A model generated the notes under the pieces. The model searched no databases. It was given only the letters and a program-made list of their open reading frames with translations, and was not told where the DNA came from. From NCBI RefSeq assembly GCF_009914335.1, contig NZ_CP043925.1, forward strand, positions 3,534,001 to 3,598,000: a stretch of 64,000 bases of DNA, read 5' to 3'. This DNA is from Proteus columbae. GTDB taxonomy: Bacteria; Pseudomonadota; Gammaproteobacteria; Enterobacterales; Enterobacteriaceae. The position numbers and the translations under genes are program-made. Shown here in pieces: positions 62,011 to 64,000 of the stretch (the first letter of the stretch is position 1; every line of letters begins with the position of its first letter).

Positions 62011-63042
62011 ATGGCGATCCACAGACGACAATTTCTAACTTACCTCACGACTATTGCGACATTATCGGCACTTCCACATTCGGTAAGAGCCGCAATAACC
62101 TCGCGTATTGCAGCACAATTTGGTCATATTCCTGCATCAGCCACAATCCATCGGGTGATTAGTGCGGGACCGCCTACTGATCAATTGTTACTCGCATTAG
62201 CACCTGAAAAATTATTGGGTTTTTCCTCACTTAATTTAGAAAAAAGCCCTTTATTTTCAGATGAACTACGCAAACTCCCCCGTTTAGGACGTTTATCAGG
62301 GCGAGGAAGTACACTCTCTTTAGAAGCTTTACTGACGTTAGAGCCCGATATCATTATTGATAGTGGTAATGTGGATGAAACCTATCGCTCATTAGCGAAG
62401 CGTGTCTCTGATCAAACGGGTGTACCTTATGTGTTAATTGATGGCATATTAAAAGATAGCCCAGCTCAGTTACGCCAAACAGGGGCTTTATTAGGTGTTG
62501 CAGAAAGAGCAGAAACATTAGCGCAGATTGCAGAGCAATATCTTAGTGATGCCGCGCTTTTTGTATCTGAACAAAAAGAGAGTCCACGTTTTTATCTTGC
62601 TCGAGGTGCCAAAGGATTACAAACGGGTGCAAGAGGCTCTATTCACACAGAAGCCATTGAAGCCTTAGGTTTTGAAAACGTGGTTGATATTCCTGATTTT
62701 ACTGGTTTGACTGATGTTTCCCCTGAACAACTGTTAATGTGGAACCCTGAAATTATCATCACACAAGATGAAAATGCCTATCAGCAAATCACACAAAGTT
62801 CTGTATGGAACAGCATTCAAGCCGTTAAAAACAACAAAGTGTTACTGTTTAAAGGGCTACCATTTGGTTGGTTAGATGGCCCTCCGGGTATCAACCGTTT
62901 AATGGGGATGCGTCGCTTACAGAGCCATTTTGACGTTCGAATAGAAAAGCAAGCCGCTCAAGATCTACAAAATTACTTTGCTCATTTTTACCATACGCAA
63001 TTAAGTGCTGAACAATGTCAGCAATTGCTGGGGTATTCATGA
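62011..63042 (+). CDS. Iron-type ABC transporter substrate-binding protein
   Basis: A 343-residue periplasmic binding protein of the FecB/BtuF (TroA) family. The N-terminus HRRQFLTYLTTIATLSALPH has the RRxFL core of a twin-arginine signal. LGRLSGRGSTLSLEALLTLEPDIIID and LTDVSPEQLLMWNPEIIIT are family motifs. It delivers a ferric-siderophore, haem or cobalamin-type ligand to the permease encoded next, whose start overlaps the stop (ATGA). No Fur box was seen in the 230-bp upstream region. Ligand unknown. Confidence 0.88.
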   Translation: MAIHRRQFLTYLTTIATLSALPHSVRAAITSRIAAQFGHIPASATIHRVISAGPPTDQLLLALAPEKLLGFSSLNLEKSPLFSDELRKLPRLGRLSGRGSTLSLEALLTLEPDIIIDSGNVDETYRSLAKRVSDQTGVPYVLIDGILKDSPAQLRQTGALLGVAERAETLAQIAEQYLSDAALFVSEQKESPRFYLARGAKGLQTGARGSIHTEAIEALGFENVVDIPDFTGLTDVSPEQLLMWNPEIIITQDENAYQQITQSSVWNSIQAVKNNKVLLFKGLPFGWLDGPPGINRLMGMRRLQSHFDVRIEKQAAQDLQNYFAHFYHTQLSAEQCQQLLGYS

Positions 63043-64000
63043 GTCAATCAGTACGTATCACGCTTTTATTTGCGGTATTCTTCATCGTTGCGTTAATTGC
63101 AATCACCAGTGGTAAGTATTCACTTACCGCTAATGAACTGTGGACGCTGGTAAGTAATAAATTAATAGGCAATGTAGAATACAGCAGAACTGAAACCGTC
63201 TTTTGGCAAATAAGATTTCCCCGTGTTCTTGCGGCAATCTTAATTGGTGGAGGACTCGCTATTGCGGGAGCTGCTTATCAAGGTATGTTCCGTAACCCAT
63301 TGGTTTCTCCTGATATTCTTGGCGTTTCATCAGGTGCGGGCGTGGGTGCTGTTTTAGGTATTTTTCTTGGGCAATCGATGTTGTCTATTCAGCTATTTGC
63401 CTTTGCAGGCGGTTTGGCAACGGTTGCCTTAGTCTATTTTATTGCAAGGCTTGCTAAACAACATGACCCTGTCCTTTCCCTTGTATTAGTTGGTATTGCG
63501 ATTAGTGCATTATGTGGCTCGGCAATTTCATTAATGAAAATTCTCGCTGATCCTTATACGCAATTGCCCTCAATTACCTTCTGGCTTTTAGGGGGGCTTT
63601 CAACTATTACCGCCTCTGATTTATTTTCTGTCGCACCGTTAATGCTGGTTGGCTTTATTCCGCTGATTTTATTGCGCTGGCGTATGAATATCCTCAGTTT
63701 ATCTGATGAAGAAGCCAGAGCATTAGGTTTAAATGTCGAAGTGACGCGGTTAGTTTTTATTTTGTCAGCAACATTGATAACCGCAAGTGCCGTTTCTATT
63801 GCGGGCATTATTGGCTGGCTAGGCTTAATAGTGCCGCATATTGCAAGATTGTTAGTGGGTGCTAACTTTAGCCAACAACTGCCTGTTTCTTTGCTTGTGG
63901 GCGCCATTATGCTGTTAATCACTGACACACTAGCTCGCACTATTGCCAGTATTGAACTTCCATTGGGTATTTTAACCTCCGCCATTGGTGCGCCATTCTT
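63039..64000 (+). CDS. FecCD-family ABC permease (cut by window end)
   Basis: An open frame from ATG 63039 runs to the window edge without a stop (320 codons; family length 330-350, so only the end is missing). MSQSVRITLLFAVFFIVALI gives the first TM. NPLVSPDILGVSSGAGVGAV, LPSITFWLLGGLS and GIIGWLGLIVPHIARLLVG are the hallmark motifs of iron-siderophore/B12 permeases, the last one being the coupling-helix region that contacts the ATPase. An ATPase gene probably follows outside the window. Confidence 0.9.
   Translation, partial: MSQSVRITLLFAVFFIVALIAITSGKYSLTANELWTLVSNKLIGNVEYSRTETVFWQIRFPRVLAAILIGGGLAIAGAAYQGMFRNPLVSPDILGVSSGAGVGAVLGIFLGQSMLSIQLFAFAGGLATVALVYFIARLAKQHDPVLSLVLVGIAISALCGSAISLMKILADPYTQLPSITFWLLGGLSTITASDLFSVAPLMLVGFIPLILLRWRMNILSLSDEEARALGLNVEVTRLVFILSATLITASAVSIAGIIGWLGLIVPHIARLLVGANFSQQLPVSLLVGAIMLLITDTLARTIASIELPLGILTSAIGAPF

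Overview
The window looks like chromosomal DNA of a Proteus species or close Morganellaceae relative. Coding density is typical of an enterobacterium and the intergenic DNA is very AT-rich. The carnitine genes have the E. coli order fixABCX / caiTABCDE + caiF. The CaiT protein differs from my memory of the Proteus mirabilis protein at only a few positions, so a sister species of P. mirabilis is the best guess. This rests on recall, not on a database search. No rRNA, tRNA, CRISPR array, insertion sequence or prophage structural gene was seen.

Layout. (1) 1-3278: three AraC-type regulators, one cut by the window edge, and a CPBP membrane protease. (2) 3349-15572, minus strand: an 11-gene run encoding a CoA ligase, a family III CoA-transferase, the ATP-dependent activator and two subunits of a 2-hydroxyacyl-CoA dehydratase, a GntP-type permease, an acyl-CoA dehydrogenase and a complete FixABCX electron-transfer set. 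Its gene content resembles the clostridial fld/had reductive amino-acid (Stickland) pathway. (3) 16034-28983: the carnitine system, with fixABCX-yaaU on the minus strand, caiTABCDE on the plus strand, and caiF convergent to caiE. The fixA/caiT divergent region holds an exactly 59-bp-spaced array of CaiF-type inverted repeats. The locus therefore has two full FixABCX systems side by side. (4) 29556-31118: fructose-6-phosphate aldolase and a secreted AA10 lytic polysaccharide monooxygenase. (5) 31506-48248: an insecticidal-type Tc toxin island with TcA, TcB, a holin/endolysin/i-spanin/o-spanin cassette and TcC, plus a divergent LysR regulator. The order matches the Yersinia tc island, where the lysis cassette acts as a type 10 secretion system. 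The TcC tail carries the Cys/His signature of a CNF1-like Rho-GTPase deamidase. (6) 48253-57415: recX, a three-gene outer-membrane operon, a Bax-like glucosaminidase and a probable peptidoglycan O-acetylation/de-O-acetylation operon. (7) 57484-64000: a soluble CZB-domain chemoreceptor, the gluconate genes gntU/gntK/gntR with a double GntR operator, and the start of an iron-type ABC uptake operon.

How the parts work together. Both metabolic clusters activate an acid to its CoA thioester and end in reduction of an enoyl-CoA. Each has its own acyl-CoA dehydrogenase-like reductase and its own ETF/FixCX pair, which suits anaerobic respiration or fermentation in the gut. The Tc genes form one co-oriented operon that makes the A, B and C toxin parts and, between B and C, the proteins that would lyse the producing cell to release them.
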